From contig JAUKVZ010000010.1 of NCBI GenBank assembly GCA_032355985.1, forward strand, positions 19,134 to 83,133: a stretch of DNA of 64,000 nucleotides, in the 5' to 3' direction. Positions 11,314-23,287 of this stretch are shown piece by piece. Each line of letters opens with the position of its first letter. Within the stretch, counting starts at the first letter, position 1. The DNA comes from Sarcodiotheca gaudichaudii (lineage: Eukaryota > Rhodophyta > Florideophyceae > Gigartinales > Solieriaceae). The position numbers were made by a program, and so were the translations under genes. A model generated the notes under the pieces. It saw only the letters and a program-made list of their open reading frames with translations, was not told the origin of the DNA and made no database searches.

Positions 11314-13203
11314 ATGACAAAATTTGAACATCATTTCGACTATGTTAAAATTAGTCTTGCATCTCCAAAAAAAATAAGAGAATGGGGAGAAAGAACATTG
11401 CCTAATGGGCAAGTTGTAGGCGAGGTTACAAAACCTGAAACAATTAACTATAGAACATTAAAACCTGAAATGGATGGGCTATTTTGTGAAAGAATTTTTG
11501 GTCCTGTAAAAGATTGGGAATGTCATTGTGGTAAATATAAAAGATTTAGATATAAAGGAGTGGTATGTGAAAGATGTGGTGTTGAAGTTACAGAATCAAA
11601 AGTAAGAAGACATAGAATGGCTTATATTGAATTAGCTGCTCCAGTTACTCACGTATGGTACTTAAAAGGAAGTACTAGTTATATTGCTTTGGCGTTAGAT
11701 CTAACAGTTAAAGAAGTAGAAAAAATAGTATATTTTCATTCATACGTAGTTACTAGTCCTGGAGATTATGAGAAACTGAAGTATAAGCAACTATTAGAGG
11801 GATATGAATGGAGGGCATTAGAAGACAAGTTATATCCTAAGTCATCTAGTCTCTTTGGTATTGAAGTAAGTATAGGTGCAGAAGCTATCTATAAACTTTT
11901 AAAAATTCTAGATTTAGAAGCAGAAATAGAAATATTGAGAGAAGAAGCTTTAAGTCCACCAAAAACCTCTAAAAATCCATCTCCTAAATTTAATAAAAAA
12001 ATGAAAAGATTGCGTTTGTTAGAAAATTTTCTATCAACAGGAGCAGATCCTTCTTGGATGATTTTTTCTGTAATTCCTGTGATTCCACCTGATTTGAGGC
12101 CAATGGTTCAGTTAGATGGTGGCAGATTTGCTACCGCTGATTTAAATGAGTTTTACCGAAGAATTATTAATCGAAATAATCGCTTAATTAGGTTAAAAGC
12201 AATACTAGCTCCAGAAATTATTATAAGAAATGAAAAAAGAATGCTTCAAGAGGCAGTAGATTCTCTTATGGATAACGGAAGGAGAGGCAGAACTGTTGTT
12301 GGTGCACATAATAGGCCTCTTAAATCCCTCTCAGATATTATTGAAGGAAAGCAAGGTCGATTTCGCCAAAATCTGTTAGGTAAACGCGTCGATTATTCAG
12401 GTAGGTCTGTTATTGTAGTTGGTCCTAGTTTAAAGTTACGTCAATGTGGCTTACCAAGAGAAATGGCCTTAGAATTATTTCAGCCTTTTGTAATTCATCG
12501 TTTAATTTTACAAGGACTAGTTAATAATATTAAAGCAGCAAAGAAAATTATTCAAAAAAATGAATTAATTGTTTGGAGCGTACTTGAAGAAGTTATTCAT
12601 GGACATCCAGTTCTACTAAATAGAGCACCAACACTTCATAGACTAGGTATACAGGCTTTTGAACCCATTCTAGTAGAAGGTCGTGCTATTAAGTTGCATC
12701 CTCTCGTTTGCCCAGCCTTTAATGCAGATTTTGATGGAGATCAAATGGCCGTACATGTCCCCTTATCCTTAGAGGCACAAGCAGAAGCACGCTTATTGAT
12801 GTTGGCCCCTAATAATTTTTTGTCTCCTGCGACAGGTCAACCAATTCTGATGCCGAGTCAAGATATGGTTTTAGGTTGTTATTACTTAACATCAAATAAT
12901 CCCTCTTCACAAAAAGGCTGTGGCCAGTATTTTGCAAGTTTACAAGACGCCTTAATGGCTTATGATCAAAAGGTAATAGATTTACATGCCTTTATTTGGG
13001 TTCGTTTTAATGGTCTAGTCGAAAGTGATGAATCTGACAAATTAATACGATCTGAAAATCATATGGATGGTCGTAAAACATATGTTTTTGCAGATCGTAT
13101 AATTAAAGAGAATTCAGACAGTACATTATTAGTTCAATACATAAGGACTACAGTTGGACGTATTTTATTTAATAAAGTTATAGAAGAATCTTTAGCCGAA
13201 TAA
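11314..13203 (+). CDS. rpoC1: RNA polymerase beta' subunit (N-terminal half)
   Basis: The 629-residue RpoC1 is the N-terminal half of bacterial beta', split in cyanobacteria and plastids. The zinc-binding cysteines (Cys70, Cys72, Cys85, Cys88) and the catalytic Mg-binding motif NADFDGDQM at residues 470-478 are intact. The start [18 protein letters not shown] is typical. It lies between rpoB and rpoC2, with only 30 bases before the latter. No intron is present, unlike in many land plant plastids. Confidence 0.98.
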   Translation: MTKFEHHFDYVKISLASPKKIREWGERTLPNGQVVGEVTKPETINYRTLKPEMDGLFCERIFGPVKDWECHCGKYKRFRYKGVVCERCGVEVTESKVRRHRMAYIELAAPVTHVWYLKGSTSYIALALDLTVKEVEKIVYFHSYVVTSPGDYEKLKYKQLLEGYEWRALEDKLYPKSSSLFGIEVSIGAEAIYKLLKILDLEAEIEILREEALSPPKTSKNPSPKFNKKMKRLRLLENFLSTGADPSWMIFSVIPVIPPDLRPMVQLDGGRFATADLNEFYRRIINRNNRLIRLKAILAPEIIIRNEKRMLQEAVDSLMDNGRRGRTVVGAHNRPLKSLSDIIEGKQGRFRQNLLGKRVDYSGRSVIVVGPSLKLRQCGLPREMALELFQPFVIHRLILQGLVNNIKAAKKIIQKNELIVWSVLEEVIHGHPVLLNRAPTLHRLGIQAFEPILVEGRAIKLHPLVCPAFNADFDGDQMAVHVPLSLEAQAEARLLMLAPNNFLSPATGQPILMPSQDMVLGCYYLTSNNPSSQKGCGQYFASLQDALMAYDQKVIDLHAFIWVRFNGLVESDESDKLIRSENHMDGRKTYVFADRIIKENSDSTLLVQYIRTTVGRILFNKVIEESLAE

Positions 13204-13233
13204 AAGCTTTTGTACTAGAATTGGAGATACAAT

Positions 13234-16200
13234 ATGAAAGAACAAGAGACTTTAGAGAATATATTTTCTAATAAAGTAATAGATAAACATCAACTAAAAC
13301 AAATAATAGTGTGGGCTTTTCGGCGTTATGGTATAGCTCGCGCAGCGAATATGGCAGATCAATTAAAAGATCTAGGATTTTGTTACGCAACTAAAGCAGG
13401 AATTTCATTAAGCCTTGAAGATTTACGTATTCCACCAAATAAAAAAAAATTATTAGCTACTACTATACAATCAATAGAAAGTACAGATAATCGCCATATG
13501 AGAGGAGAAATAACAGCAGTTGAAAGATTTCAAAAAGTTATTGATACTTGGAATAATGCCAGTGAACTTTTAAAAAAAGAAGTTATAACATATTTTAAAG
13601 AGACTGATCCATTAAATTCTATTTATATGATGGCATTTTCTGGTGCTAGAGGGAATATTTCACAAGTAAGACAGCTTGTTGGAATGAGAGGTCTAATGTC
13701 AGATCCTCAAGGGCAAATTATTGATTTACCTATATCAAGCAACTTTCGAGAAGGTTTAACAATTACAGATTATTTTATTTCTTCGTATGGTGCGCGGAAA
13801 GGACTTGTTGATACAGCACTACGGACAGCAGATTCTGGCTACTTGACTCGTCGTTTAGTTGATGTTGCACAAGACGTCATCATTCGTGATACAGATTGTC
13901 AGACATCACAAGGAATTGTACTTGAAGAAATGGTTGATAATCAAAAAGTACTAATCAGTTTAAAGCAGGCTTTAATTGGTAGAGTTGCAGCAGAAGATAT
14001 TATTCATCCACATTTGCACTATATTATCACAAATGCAGGTAAAGATATTACTCCAATCATGGCAGGTGTAATTACTGCATCTGGTATAAAAAGTGTTTTA
14101 GTTCGTTCTCCAATTACATGTGATTCTACTGGATCAGTATGTCAACGATGTTATGGCTGGAATTTAGCCCATGGTAAAATAGTTGATCTTGGAGAAGCAG
14201 TAGGTATAATTGCAGCTCAATCAATTGGTGAACCGGGTACACAATTAACGATGAGAACATTTCATACAGGCGGTGTTTTCACTGGTGAATTGGCTCAAAC
14301 AGTTCTTAATCCAGAAGATGGTACCATTAAGTATCCAGACAATATCTTAATAAGTTCAACAAGAACGCGTCATGGAGATTCTGCTATGCTAGTGCATTCG
14401 GATTCTATACTTAAGATTTTTTATAAATATGGTACAAAAAGTATTAATATACCTAAAGGTAGCCTACTACTAGTACAGAATGAAACTTTTTTGAAAAAGG
14501 GTGAAGTTCTTGCAGAATACCCTGTAAGTAATCGAGTCACTACCGAAAAAGCTCAAAAGTCCATTATTACGGATTTTTCAGGAAGTATTCATATAGCTAA
14601 TCTTAAAATGGAAGAAGTTCAAAATAAGCAGGAGAATGTTTCTAGTGCTATAGAAGAAGGTGTTTTATGGGTTCTCTCTGGACAAGTTTATAATATACCG
14701 GATGACGCAGAACTAACTATAAAAGAAAATCAGCAAATTTATGAAAACAGTCTATTAGCTAAAACTCAGCTAGTTAGTTCTTATAGTGGTCGAATTAAAA
14801 TTCAAGAAAAATTAAATAAAGTTTTAAGTAAGCAAATATCAGTTATCACATCTTCCAAAATTTTTGATAATATAAAAATTTCTATTGAAAATATTGGTGG
14901 TAGCCGTAATTATGTTTTAGAAACTGCTAAAAAGCAAAAGTTTATTTTAAAAGTACCTCCAGGACAAAAAATTATAAACAGACAAATTATAGCAGATTTA
15001 GTATCTAATGTCTATAAAACAAAGACAGGTGGAATTATAAAGTATTTAGATTTATCTGTATCTAAAAAACAGTTCGACCATGAAAGAGATTATTATGATA
15101 TTTTAGAAACTGGTTACATATTGTGGATACCAGAAGAGACACATGAAATTAATAAAGACGTTTCTCTATTATTAGTTAAGCATGGTGATTTTGTTGAAGT
15201 TGGAACTGAAATTATAAAAAATGTTTTTGCTAATAATGCAGGTATTTTAGAAGTAGTACAAAAAGATGGAATTATTAGAGAAATTATTATTAAGCCTGGT
15301 ACAGTCTATAAAGTTACAAAGAAAAATGTAAGCCAAGTCTTAAATAAAAATAGAGGTTTTTTAAGACCTGGTGAAAATATTGTTTATGGAGTTATAACGA
15401 ATAAGCTTGTCTATCGAGAGTATATAAAAAAACAAAACGATCATATTATTTTAATTAGACCAGTAATAGTATATTCTATACCAAATAAAGAGATGTATTT
15501 TTCATATACAGAAGACTCATTTTCTACTGATATGTTTAATTTAAAACTTATTAAACGAACATCTTTTCGTGACGGAGCTAGAGTTAAATCAGTGCATGGT
15601 ATTGATTTAGTTAAAACTTATTTAGTTTCTGAGCTCAAGCCAGAGGTTCTTGATATGAGTTGCACTTTAGAATTAATTCAAGATGTCTTACAGACTAAAT
15701 CTTTTTTACTAAAGTTAAGTACGGCAGATATTCTTTCTTTTAAAGATACTACTAATTTTACAAGTCAAGATTTTTATACTAAAACTAAGATAAAAGTACA
15801 GAACGATCAGTTTGTTTCTAAAGGTTCTATAATTGCTCAAACTGAAATGATTTCTACTATTAATGGCAAGATAGAATGTGTCCAAAAAAACAAGAAATCT
15901 AATCGTCGTATTCTTCTTACCAGCCCAGCGGATATTAAATCTTTTTGTATCAATAATAAACAATCAATAAATATAAGCGTAAATGATTGGATTTATGTAG
16001 GAGATGAGATTGCAACTGATTTAAAAACCTTATATTCCGGAAAAGTAATAGCAATTCATCAGAGTCAGATTTTTATCAGGATAGGGCAGCCGTATTTGCT
16101 TTCGAGTGGCTCTATTTTACATGTTTCTCACAATAGTCTTGTGCAACGAGGTGAAAATATTGCTACATTGGTTTTTGAAAGAGCTAAAACAGGCGATATC

Positions 16201-16962
16201 ATACAGGGTCTTCCCCGCATTGAAGAAATATTAGAGGCCCGTAAAAAATTAAATGATTCATGTAATCCTCATGAAATGATGGAGTCTTTATTTTATTCTT
16301 ATTTAAGTATGGGTTTAAATCTTTACGATGCTACAAGATTAAGTCTGCTATATACACAGTTATCACTGGTAAAAGAAGTCCAGTTAGTATATCAGTCTCA
16401 AAGTGTAGATATTTCAGATAAGCATATAGAAGTAATTGTAAGACAAATGACTTCTAAGGTAAAAATTACAAATGGGGGTTCTACAGAATATTTACCTGGT
16501 GAAATAATTGAACTTCAAAAGATAGAATTATTAAATAAATCATTATATCTTACTGGCAAAGATCAAGCTACTTATTACCCAATATTACTAGGTATAACAA
16601 AAGCTTCATTGAATACAGAAAGCTTTATATCTGCAGCAAGCTTTCAAGAAACAACTAAAGTTTTAACAGAAGCAGCAATTTCAGGTAAACTCGATAGGTT
16701 AAGAGGATTAAAAGAAAATGTCATTATAGGTCGTTTAATACCTGCTGGTACAGGATTTAATATATGCAACAGGGAATCATTAAAAAAACAAAATTCAATT
16801 ACCGAAGATAGTTTAGATATAATAGAGCAAAAAAAAATAAGTATCAATGAATCAAAGCCTAGGTTTGAAGATATAATTGTGGATGATAGAAAAACTTTCA
16901 GTTATTCTAAAATTTTAGATGTTAAGACAAATTTTCTTAATTCCGAGAACAGTGATTTGTAA
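13234..16962 (+). CDS. rpoC2: RNA polymerase beta'' subunit (C-terminal half of beta')
   Basis: The 1242-residue RpoC2. The N-terminal third holds the most conserved elements: SGARGNISQVRQLVGMRGLM (trigger-loop/bridge region), the zinc-site cysteines in CDSTGSVCQRCYGW, and GEAVGIIAAQSIGEPGTQLTMRTFHTGG (positions about 322-350). A long, diverged insert follows, as in cyanobacterial and plastid homologues, and the end regains similarity (RGLKENVIIGRLIPAGTG). It is part of the rpoB-C1-C2 operon and is followed after about 135 bases by rps2. Confidence 0.98.
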   Translation: MKEQETLENIFSNKVIDKHQLKQIIVWAFRRYGIARAANMADQLKDLGFCYATKAGISLSLEDLRIPPNKKKLLATTIQSIESTDNRHMRGEITAVERFQKVIDTWNNASELLKKEVITYFKETDPLNSIYMMAFSGARGNISQVRQLVGMRGLMSDPQGQIIDLPISSNFREGLTITDYFISSYGARKGLVDTALRTADSGYLTRRLVDVAQDVIIRDTDCQTSQGIVLEEMVDNQKVLISLKQALIGRVAAEDIIHPHLHYIITNAGKDITPIMAGVITASGIKSVLVRSPITCDSTGSVCQRCYGWNLAHGKIVDLGEAVGIIAAQSIGEPGTQLTMRTFHTGGVFTGELAQTVLNPEDGTIKYPDNILISSTRTRHGDSAMLVHSDSILKIFYKYGTKSINIPKGSLLLVQNETFLKKGEVLAEYPVSNRVTTEKAQKSIITDFSGSIHIANLKMEEVQNKQENVSSAIEEGVLWVLSGQVYNIPDDAELTIKENQQIYENSLLAKTQLVSSYSGRIKIQEKLNKVLSKQISVITSSKIFDNIKISIENIGGSRNYVLETAKKQKFILKVPPGQKIINRQIIADLVSNVYKTKTGGIIKYLDLSVSKKQFDHERDYYDILETGYILWIPEETHEINKDVSLLLVKHGDFVEVGTEIIKNVFANNAGILEVVQKDGIIREIIIKPGTVYKVTKKNVSQVLNKNRGFLRPGENIVYGVITNKLVYREYIKKQNDHIILIRPVIVYSIPNKEMYFSYTEDSFSTDMFNLKLIKRTSFRDGARVKSVHGIDLVKTYLVSELKPEVLDMSCTLELIQDVLQTKSFLLKLSTADILSFKDTTNFTSQDFYTKTKIKVQNDQFVSKGSIIAQTEMISTINGKIECVQKNKKSNRRILLTSPADIKSFCINNKQSINISVNDWIYVGDEIATDLKTLYSGKVIAIHQSQIFIRIGQPYLLSSGSILHVSHNSLVQRGENIATLVFERAKTGDIIQGLPRIEEILEARKKLNDSCNPHEMMESLFYSYLSMGLNLYDATRLSLLYTQLSLVKEVQLVYQSQSVDISDKHIEVIVRQMTSKVKITNGGSTEYLPGEIIELQKIELLNKSLYLTGKDQATYYPILLGITKASLNTESFISAASFQETTKVLTEAAISGKLDRLRGLKENVIIGRLIPAGTGFNICNRESLKKQNSITEDSLDIIEQKKISINESKPRFEDIIVDDRKTFSYSKILDVKTNFLNSENSDL

Positions 16963-17097
16963 CTTAATTAGATATGGTTATCGTTTTTATTATTGTTATG
17001 TTATTATTTTTAGTAAGTTTCTAGTTTTTCAATCAAAAAAATATAAAGTATCTAGACATTTATTGATACTTTTAGTGTTAACAACAGGATTTTTATT

Positions 17098-17781
17098 ATG
17101 GCAGTAGTATCATTATCTGAGCTCTTAGAAGCAGGAGTGCATTTTGGTCATCAAGCAAGAAGATGGAACCCTAAAATGTTTCCATATATATATACAGAAC
17201 GTAATGGTATACATATTATTGATTTAGTACAAACAGCCCAACTTTTAACAGAAGCATATGATTTTGTAAAACGCTGTTCAAGTGAAGGTAAAAAGTTTCT
17301 TTTTCTAGGAACAAAAAGACAAGCTGCAGGCATAATTGCTCAGGAAGCTATTCGCTGCGATTCTTACTATATTAATCAAAGATGGTTGGGAGGTATGTTA
17401 ACTAACTGGATTACAATTAAAGCAAGAGTAAAAAGACTCAAAGAATTAGAGCAACAAGAACAAGTTGGTATGATAGATAAGTTACCTAAGAAAGAGGCTG
17501 CTACAATCCGAAGAGAATTTAGTAAATTAAAAAAGCATTTAGATGGCATAAAAAATATGCAAAAACTTCCTGATTTACTTGTAATTGTTGACCAAAAAAG
17601 AGAAACCACAGCTATTCAAGAATGTTTAAAACTGGGTATCCCAACAATTTGTGTACTTGATACCAATTGTAACCCTGAAATAGTAGATATACCAATCCCA
17701 GCTAATGATGATGCAATTAGATCTATAAAATTAATATTGAGCAAAGTAGCTGATGCGATTTTAGAAGGACAATCTAGCTAA
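17098..17781 (+). CDS. rps2: 30S ribosomal protein S2
   Basis: A 227-residue S2 with hallmarks [19 protein letters not shown] near the N-terminus, [20 protein letters not shown] and the C-terminal [15 protein letters not shown]2 joins the small subunit late, on its back side. It stands between rpoC2 and tsf; the bacterial rpsB-tsf pair is preserved here. TTATTATGG gives an ATG 135 bases after rpoC2. Confidence 0.98.
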   Translation: MAVVSLSELLEAGVHFGHQARRWNPKMFPYIYTERNGIHIIDLVQTAQLLTEAYDFVKRCSSEGKKFLFLGTKRQAAGIIAQEAIRCDSYYINQRWLGGMLTNWITIKARVKRLKELEQQEQVGMIDKLPKKEAATIRREFSKLKKHLDGIKNMQKLPDLLVIVDQKRETTAIQECLKLGIPTICVLDTNCNPEIVDIPIPANDDAIRSIKLILSKVADAILEGQSS

Positions 17782-17867
17782 AACTTTTATCTCCAATAAA
17801 AATATATTATTTTATTACTTAATGTTTATATAATTATTATTATTGAATAAAATTATAGGAAATAAAT

Positions 17868-18488
17868 ATGTCAGTACAAATATCTGCCCAGCATGTTAAA
17901 GAATTACGTAATCAAACTGGAGCAGGCATGATGGACTGCAAAAAAGCTTTACAGTCAAGTCAAGGCGATATGAATGTTGCAGTAGAAATTTTGAGAAAAA
18001 AAGGTTTAGCATTAGCAGATAAAAAATCGAGTAGAACAGCAGTAGAAGGTATAATAGAAAGTTATATACATACTGGTTCAAAAATAGGAGTCTTAGTCGA
18101 AATTAATTGTGAGACGGACTTCGTTGCAAGACGCATAGAATTTCAGCAGTTAGCTAAAGATATAGCTATGCAAATTGTTGCTTGTCCAAATGTTAGATAT
18201 ATTTCAACTAATCATATTAATCGAGAAATTTATGTAAATGAGACTCGAATAGAATCAAGTAAAGAGGATTTGGATGGAAAACCAGAAGAGATTAAAAAAC
18301 AGGTTATTAAGGGTAGAGTTGAAAAACGTTTAAAAGAAATGTCTTTGATTAATCAGACATTTATTCGAGATCAAGATTTATCTGTAGATGAATTAATAAA
18401 AAAACATATCGCTTTAATGGGTGAAAATATAAAAATACGTCGTTTTGAAAAATTTGTGTTAGGTGAGGAATTAGATAAAATAAATTAA
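17868..18488 (+). CDS. tsf: Translation elongation factor Ts
   Basis: A 206-residue EF-Ts, the nucleotide exchange factor for EF-Tu. The N-terminal UBA-like domain with [19 protein letters not shown] and the TDFVARR contact segment (near residue 82) are intact. It follows rps2 by 86 bases, matching the bacterial rpsB-tsf order; AGGAAATAAAT precedes the ATG. tsf is plastid-encoded in red algae but nuclear in most green plants. Confidence 0.97.
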   Translation: MSVQISAQHVKELRNQTGAGMMDCKKALQSSQGDMNVAVEILRKKGLALADKKSSRTAVEGIIESYIHTGSKIGVLVEINCETDFVARRIEFQQLAKDIAMQIVACPNVRYISTNHINREIYVNETRIESSKEDLDGKPEEIKKQVIKGRVEKRLKEMSLINQTFIRDQDLSVDELIKKHIALMGENIKIRRFEKFVLGEELDKIN

Positions 18489-18729
18489 AGCTTGTATTTA
18501 AAAATAAAATGCGTAAATTCTAAAAAAAACTTAATAATTTTATTTAATCAAATTTATTGTTTTGCGTAAAAATCTATTAATAATGTGGAATAATTATAGG
18601 ATACATATATAATTAATTATTAAGAATGTTTTTACTTCATTAGCAATTAGTACCATATACTAAATAGTATTTTATCTCTTCAATTTTATACAAAATTATT
18701 TTTTACAAATTTTAAAAACTATTACTTTT

Positions 18730-19476
18730 ATGCACAAACAAGAAATCGGCGAAATAATCACCTCTGCAACAATATCATCTGTTGAAGTAGGCAAGCATTT
18801 ATATTGGGAAATAGCTGGATATAAATTACATGGCCAGGTTTTTATTGTATCTTGGTTAGTTATATCTACATTATTAATACTAGCTTTTGCTGGTACAAGA
18901 AATTTAGATCGTGTACCCAAAAACTTTCAAAATTTTATGGAATTTATCCTTGAATTCCTTCAAGATATAGCTAAAAATCAAATAGGAGAACATGAGTACC
19001 GTCCATGGGTACCATATATATCAACAATTTTTCTTTTTATCTTGGGAAGTAATTGGGCTGGTGCACTAATCCCATGGAAGTTAATTCAATTACCACAAGG
19101 TGAATTGGCAGCCCCTACTAACGATATTAATACCACAGTTGCATTATCTTTATTAACATCTCTGTCATATTTTTATGCAGGCTTGAGTAAAAATGGTATT
19201 GGCTATTTTACACGGTACATTGAGCCAACTCCAATCTTATTGCCTATCAATATTTTAGAAGATTTTACTAAACCTTTGTCTTTAAGCTTTAGGCTATTTG
19301 GTAACGTATTAGCAGATGAATTAGTTGTATCTGTTTTTACCCTATTGGTACCTATTTTAATACCTTTACCGGTAATGATTCTAGGATTATTTGCTAGCTC
19401 TATTCAAGCATTAATCTTCTCAACTTTATCTGCCGCTTATATCGGTGAAGCTCTAGAAGGTCATGGTGAACCCTAG
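18730..19476 (+). CDS. atpI: ATP synthase CF0 a subunit
   Basis: The 248-residue a subunit (IV) of the thylakoid ATP synthase, a multi-span membrane protein with about five or six helices. The segment [14 protein letters not shown] (near residue 195) holds the conserved arginine of the proton channel, and [13 protein letters not shown] and the C-terminal [10 protein letters not shown] are typical. It opens the cluster atpI-H-G-F-D-A. The 240 bases ahead of it are AT-rich with no other gene and should hold the operon promoter, which I could not place. Confidence 0.97.
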   Translation: MHKQEIGEIITSATISSVEVGKHLYWEIAGYKLHGQVFIVSWLVISTLLILAFAGTRNLDRVPKNFQNFMEFILEFLQDIAKNQIGEHEYRPWVPYISTIFLFILGSNWAGALIPWKLIQLPQGELAAPTNDINTTVALSLLTSLSYFYAGLSKNGIGYFTRYIEPTPILLPINILEDFTKPLSLSFRLFGNVLADELVVSVFTLLVPILIPLPVMILGLFASSIQALIFSTLSAAYIGEALEGHGEP

Positions 19477-19576
19477 TCTATTTTTAGAAAAAGTTATTCT
19501 TCCGAAAACATGAAATTTAATCTAATAGTTTACATGTTTGAAATCTGTTAATTTTCTATCTATTTTACTCAATTAA

Positions 19577-19837
<261 letters not shown>

Positions 19838-19851
19838 TTAGATAATGAATG

Positions 19852-19900
19852 CTTAGTCTTTATTTCTAGGTATCATAATTTAGAATACATAAAGACTAAG
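19852..19900 (+). promoter_or_regulatory. Stem-loop between atpH and atpG
   Basis: A perfect 12-base inverted repeat (19852-19863 and 19889-19900, core CTTAGTCTTTAT/ATAAAGACTAAG) with a 25-base loop; flanking bases extend the stem imperfectly. It lies 15 bases after the atpH stop inside the ATP synthase operon. A partial terminator or 3'-end stabiliser giving extra c-subunit mRNA is the simplest explanation, but this is inferred. Confidence 0.55.
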
Positions 19901-19956
19901 TTCATCATTAAATTGGAGCTTTAATATATTAAATAAATCTTAACCTAAAATTAATA

Positions 19957-20451
19957 ATGATAAACTTATTATCTCTCTTGTTAGCTTTAGAAATATCAGA
20001 TAGAGAAGTTGAAGGAGGTCTTTTTGACTTCAATGCTACATTACCTTTAATGGCATTACAGTTTCTTGCTTTAACAGCTATTTTAAACTTTCTATTTTAT
20101 AAGCCGGTTAGCAATATATTAGATGAAAGAGATGAATATATACGAAACAGTTTAACAGCTGCTTCTATGTCTCTACTTAAAGCAAATGAATTAACAAAAA
20201 AATACGAACAAGAACTTGTTGAATCTAGAAAGCAAGCTCAAGGTATTATTAAAAATTCTCAACAAGAAGCGCAAGAAATTGTGTCAATTCAAATTAAAGA
20301 AGCTCAGCAACAAGCTGAACAATTAGTTGCTGAGGCTTCTGATCAGTTAAATATTCAAAAAGAGCAAGCATTAAAAACTTTAGAAGATCAAGTAGATGTA
20401 TTAAGTGATAAAATTAAATTAAAGCTATTCGGAAATCAATCTTTTGTTTAA
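19957..20451 (+). CDS. atpG: ATP synthase CF0 b' subunit
   Basis: A 164-residue peripheral-stalk subunit: one membrane helix near residues 29-50 ([22 protein letters not shown]) followed by a long charged coiled coil rich in Glu, Gln, Ala and Lys. The motif [14 protein letters not shown] is typical of b' rather than b. Cyanobacteria and red plastids encode both b' (here) and b (next gene), which form the heterodimeric stator stalk. Confidence 0.94.
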   Translation: MINLLSLLLALEISDREVEGGLFDFNATLPLMALQFLALTAILNFLFYKPVSNILDERDEYIRNSLTAASMSLLKANELTKKYEQELVESRKQAQGIIKNSQQEAQEIVSIQIKEAQQQAEQLVAEASDQLNIQKEQALKTLEDQVDVLSDKIKLKLFGNQSFV

Positions 20452-20497
20452 ACTCTTAAAATGTTGTATTGGTATAATTTAAATGATGGAGAATAAA

Positions 20498-21040
20498 ATG
20501 AATAGTACTGTGTCAATCTTCGAAATTATTGCAGAGCATCATATACAAAAAGGCATAAGTTTTAATTCAAATTTTTTAGAAGCAAATGTTATCAATATTG
20601 CTTTGCTTTTATCTGGCTTGATATATGTTCTAAAACAATTCTTGGGGTCAACGTTATCTTTAAGACAAGATAAAGTGTTATCTGCAATACAAGAGTCTGA
20701 AGAACGTTTACAACAAGCAAATACTAGACTTGATGAGGCAGAAAAACAGTTAGCTCAGACTCAGATGGTTATCATGCAAATTAAAGATGAAGCAAAATCA
20801 ACTGCTCAAAAAGTACGAGATTCAATATTAGCGCAAGGTAAACTTGATATACAAAGACTAACTGATACTGGAAAAGCAAGTATTGCTACAGCTGAAAATC
20901 AGGTAAGACAACAAATTCAGCAACAAATTATATCTCTTGCAATTAATAGAGTAAATTCTAATTTAAAAAATCAGATTAATACACCTATGCAATCTAAGAT
21001 AATTGATTATAATATTTCTCAGTTGGGAGGTACTATATGA
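20498..21040 (+). CDS. atpF: ATP synthase CF0 b subunit
   Basis: The product is 180 residues from the ATG at 20498, chosen because a GGAG lies about 7 bases ahead; an in-frame ATG at 20483 lies upstream of that site. One membrane helix (residues about 28-45, NVINIALLLSGLIYVLKQFLG) is followed by a long coiled coil. It pairs with AtpG as the outer stalk joining CF0 to CF1 through AtpD. The gene overlaps atpD by four bases (ATGA), a sign of translational coupling. No intron, unlike land plants. Confidence 0.95.
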   Translation: MNSTVSIFEIIAEHHIQKGISFNSNFLEANVINIALLLSGLIYVLKQFLGSTLSLRQDKVLSAIQESEERLQQANTRLDEAEKQLAQTQMVIMQIKDEAKSTAQKVRDSILAQGKLDIQRLTDTGKASIATAENQVRQQIQQQIISLAINRVNSNLKNQINTPMQSKIIDYNISQLGGTI

Positions 21041-21591
21041 GTAATCAAAGTTTTGCAGTAAGAGTTGCAGTTCCATATGCAGAAGCACTATTTGATTCTA
21101 CTCAAAATGCAGGCCTATTGGTAAAAACAAGCCAAGACGTTTTACTAATTGCTGAAATATTAGAAAAGTCTAAGGACTTAAAATATTTTTTGGATAATCC
21201 ATTAATTGATATTAAAAATAAAAAAAACGTTTTAACTAAGTTATTTACTGGCCAAATTAATAGTTCAGTACTTAATTTTTTATTAATATTAGTAGATAGA
21301 CGTAGGATTACTCTATTAAATTTAATTATTGAGAAATATTTAGAGTTAGCCTACCAATTAAATTCTACTAAAAAAGTAGAAATTGTAACAGCGTCAGCCT
21401 TTACTGAAGAACAGCAAAAAGCTTTAATAGAAAAATTGAAATGTATGACAAATAGTAAAAAAATAAGATTAGATATCCGCATAGACTCGAAATTAATAGG
21501 TGGTTTTAAGATTCAAATTGGATCTAAAATAATCGATACTAGTTTATTTGGTAAATTAAAACAAATAGCTTCACATCTTGACAGTTATTAA
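21037..21591 (+). CDS. atpD: ATP synthase CF1 delta subunit
   Basis: The 184-residue delta (OSCP-like) subunit caps the CF1 head and binds the stator stalk. The N-terminal six-helix part (VRVAVPYAEALFDSTQ) and the C-terminal IDSKLIGGFKIQIGSKIIDTSLFGKL are typical. Its start overlaps the atpF stop by four bases. atpA follows after 73 bases. atpD is nuclear in green plants but plastid-encoded in red algae. Confidence 0.96.
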   Translation: MSNQSFAVRVAVPYAEALFDSTQNAGLLVKTSQDVLLIAEILEKSKDLKYFLDNPLIDIKNKKNVLTKLFTGQINSSVLNFLLILVDRRRITLLNLIIEKYLELAYQLNSTKKVEIVTASAFTEEQQKALIEKLKCMTNSKKIRLDIRIDSKLIGGFKIQIGSKIIDTSLFGKLKQIASHLDSY

Positions 21592-21664
21592 TAATAAGTT
21601 ACAAGATTTACTTTAACACTATAAATAGCAAATAGATTATATTATAATATATAAGACAAAAAGT

Positions 21665-23176
21665 ATGGTAAATATTAGACCAGATGAAATCAGTAATATT
21701 ATACGTCAACAAATTGATCAATATGATCAAGATCTAAAAGTTGCTAATATTGGTACAGTTTTGCAAGTAGGTGATGGTATCGCTCGTGTTTATGGTCTTG
21801 ACGAAGTCATGGCAGGGGAATTACTCGAGTTTGAAGATCAGACAATAGGCATTGCATTAAATTTGGAAAGTGATAATGTTGGTGTAGTTTTGATGGGTGA
21901 TGGTAGGAATATACTTGAAGGAAGTTCTGTAACAGCAACTGGAAAAATAGCTCAGATTCCTGTCGGAGACGAATTTTTAGGTCGTGTTGTAGATCCATTA
22001 GCTAGACCAATTGATGCTAAGGGAACTCCAAATACTGCAGAGACAAGGTTAATTGAATCATATGCACCAGGTATTATAGGTAGACAATCAGTATGTGAGC
22101 CATTACAAACAGGAATTACTGCAATTGATTCGATGATTCCAATAGGACGCGGTCAAAGGGAACTAATCATTGGGGATAGACAAACAGGAAAAACCGCTGT
22201 TGCTTTAGATACTATTATCAATCAGCAGGGACAAGGCGTAATTTGTGTATATGTTGCAATTGGTCAAAAGGCATCATCAGTAGCTCAGGTGGTTTCTGCT
22301 CTAGAAGAAAGAGGAGCATTAGATTATACAATAATAGTCGCAGCTAATGCTGATGATCCAGCTACTTTACAATATATTGCTCCATATACAGGAGCAGCAT
22401 TAGCTGAGTATTTTATGTATAAAGGTAAAGCTACCTTGGTAATTTATGATGATTTAACAAAGCAAGCCCAAGCATATCGTCAAATGTCATTGTTATTACG
22501 TAGGCCACCAGGAAGAGAAGCTTATCCCGGAGATGTATTTTACCTGCATTCACGCTTATTAGAACGAGCTGCAAAGTTGAATAGTGATTTAGGAAGTGGT
22601 AGTATGACTGCATTGCCTATTATTGAAACTCAGGCAGGTGATGTATCTGCGTATATTCCCACTAATGTAATCTCAATTACAGATGGACAAATTTTTCTAT
22701 CAGGAGATTTATTTAATTCCGGTATCAGACCGGCAATTAATGTAGGTATTTCTGTTTCGCGCGTTGGATCAGCTGCTCAAATTAAAGCTATGAAGCAGGT
22801 TGCAGGTAAGTTGAAATTGGAGTTAGCACAGTTTGCAGAATTAGAAGCTTTTTCTCAGTTTGCTTCTGATTTGGATAAAGCCACACAAAATCAGTTAGCA
22901 CGCGGTCAACGATTAAGAGAAATATTGAAACAAGGACAAAACTCTCCAATTCCAGTAGAGGAACAAACAGCAATAATTTATACAGGTATTAATGGTCACT
23001 TGGATGATATCAAATTATCTAGTGTAAAAGATTTTATATATGCATTAAGAGAAGACTTACGTAATTCAAAACCTGAATTTGGAGAAAACATTCGTAATAC
23101 AAAAAAGCTAAGTTCGGATTCAGAAGAATTACTGAAAAAATCTATTGAAGATGTGAAGCAAGCTTTCTCAGCATAA
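21665..23176 (+). CDS. atpA: ATP synthase CF1 alpha subunit
   Basis: The 503-residue alpha subunit with Walker A GDRQTGKT at 170-177, [14 protein letters not shown] downstream, and the [25 protein letters not shown] region (read as two pieces) near residue 365. It alternates with beta in the CF1 hexamer and binds nucleotide non-catalytically. It is the last gene of the atpI-H-G-F-D-A cluster; a hairpin follows at 23205-23247 where the transcript meets the convergent sufC. Confidence 0.99.
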   Translation: MVNIRPDEISNIIRQQIDQYDQDLKVANIGTVLQVGDGIARVYGLDEVMAGELLEFEDQTIGIALNLESDNVGVVLMGDGRNILEGSSVTATGKIAQIPVGDEFLGRVVDPLARPIDAKGTPNTAETRLIESYAPGIIGRQSVCEPLQTGITAIDSMIPIGRGQRELIIGDRQTGKTAVALDTIINQQGQGVICVYVAIGQKASSVAQVVSALEERGALDYTIIVAANADDPATLQYIAPYTGAALAEYFMYKGKATLVIYDDLTKQAQAYRQMSLLLRRPPGREAYPGDVFYLHSRLLERAAKLNSDLGSGSMTALPIIETQAGDVSAYIPTNVISITDGQIFLSGDLFNSGIRPAINVGISVSRVGSAAQIKAMKQVAGKLKLELAQFAELEAFSQFASDLDKATQNQLARGQRLREILKQGQNSPIPVEEQTAIIYTGINGHLDDIKLSSVKDFIYALREDLRNSKPEFGENIRNTKKLSSDSEELLKKSIEDVKQAFSA

Positions 23177-23204
23177 AAAGTATTTTCATACTATTTAAAT
23201 AATG

Positions 23205-23247
23205 GAAAAAGGAAAGAATTAATTCTATTATAAAAATATCCTTTTTC
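23205..23247. terminator. Stem-loop between atpA and sufC
   Basis: Arms GAAAAAGGA (23205-23213) and TCCTTTTTC (23239-23247) are fully complementary with a 25-base loop. It lies between two convergent genes, so it can mark the 3' end for both. Confidence 0.5.
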
Positions 23248-23287
23248 TTATTTCTTTGTCTAAAATAATAATTTTACAAAAATAAAA

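Noticed and set aside
15715-16847. Minus-strand frames inside rpoC2
   Set aside because: No ribosome sites or family patterns; rpoC2 is continuous on the other strand.
16919-17107. 62-codon frame bridging rpoC2 and rps2
   Set aside because: Starts inside rpoC2 and ends inside rps2 in another frame; no recognisable domain.
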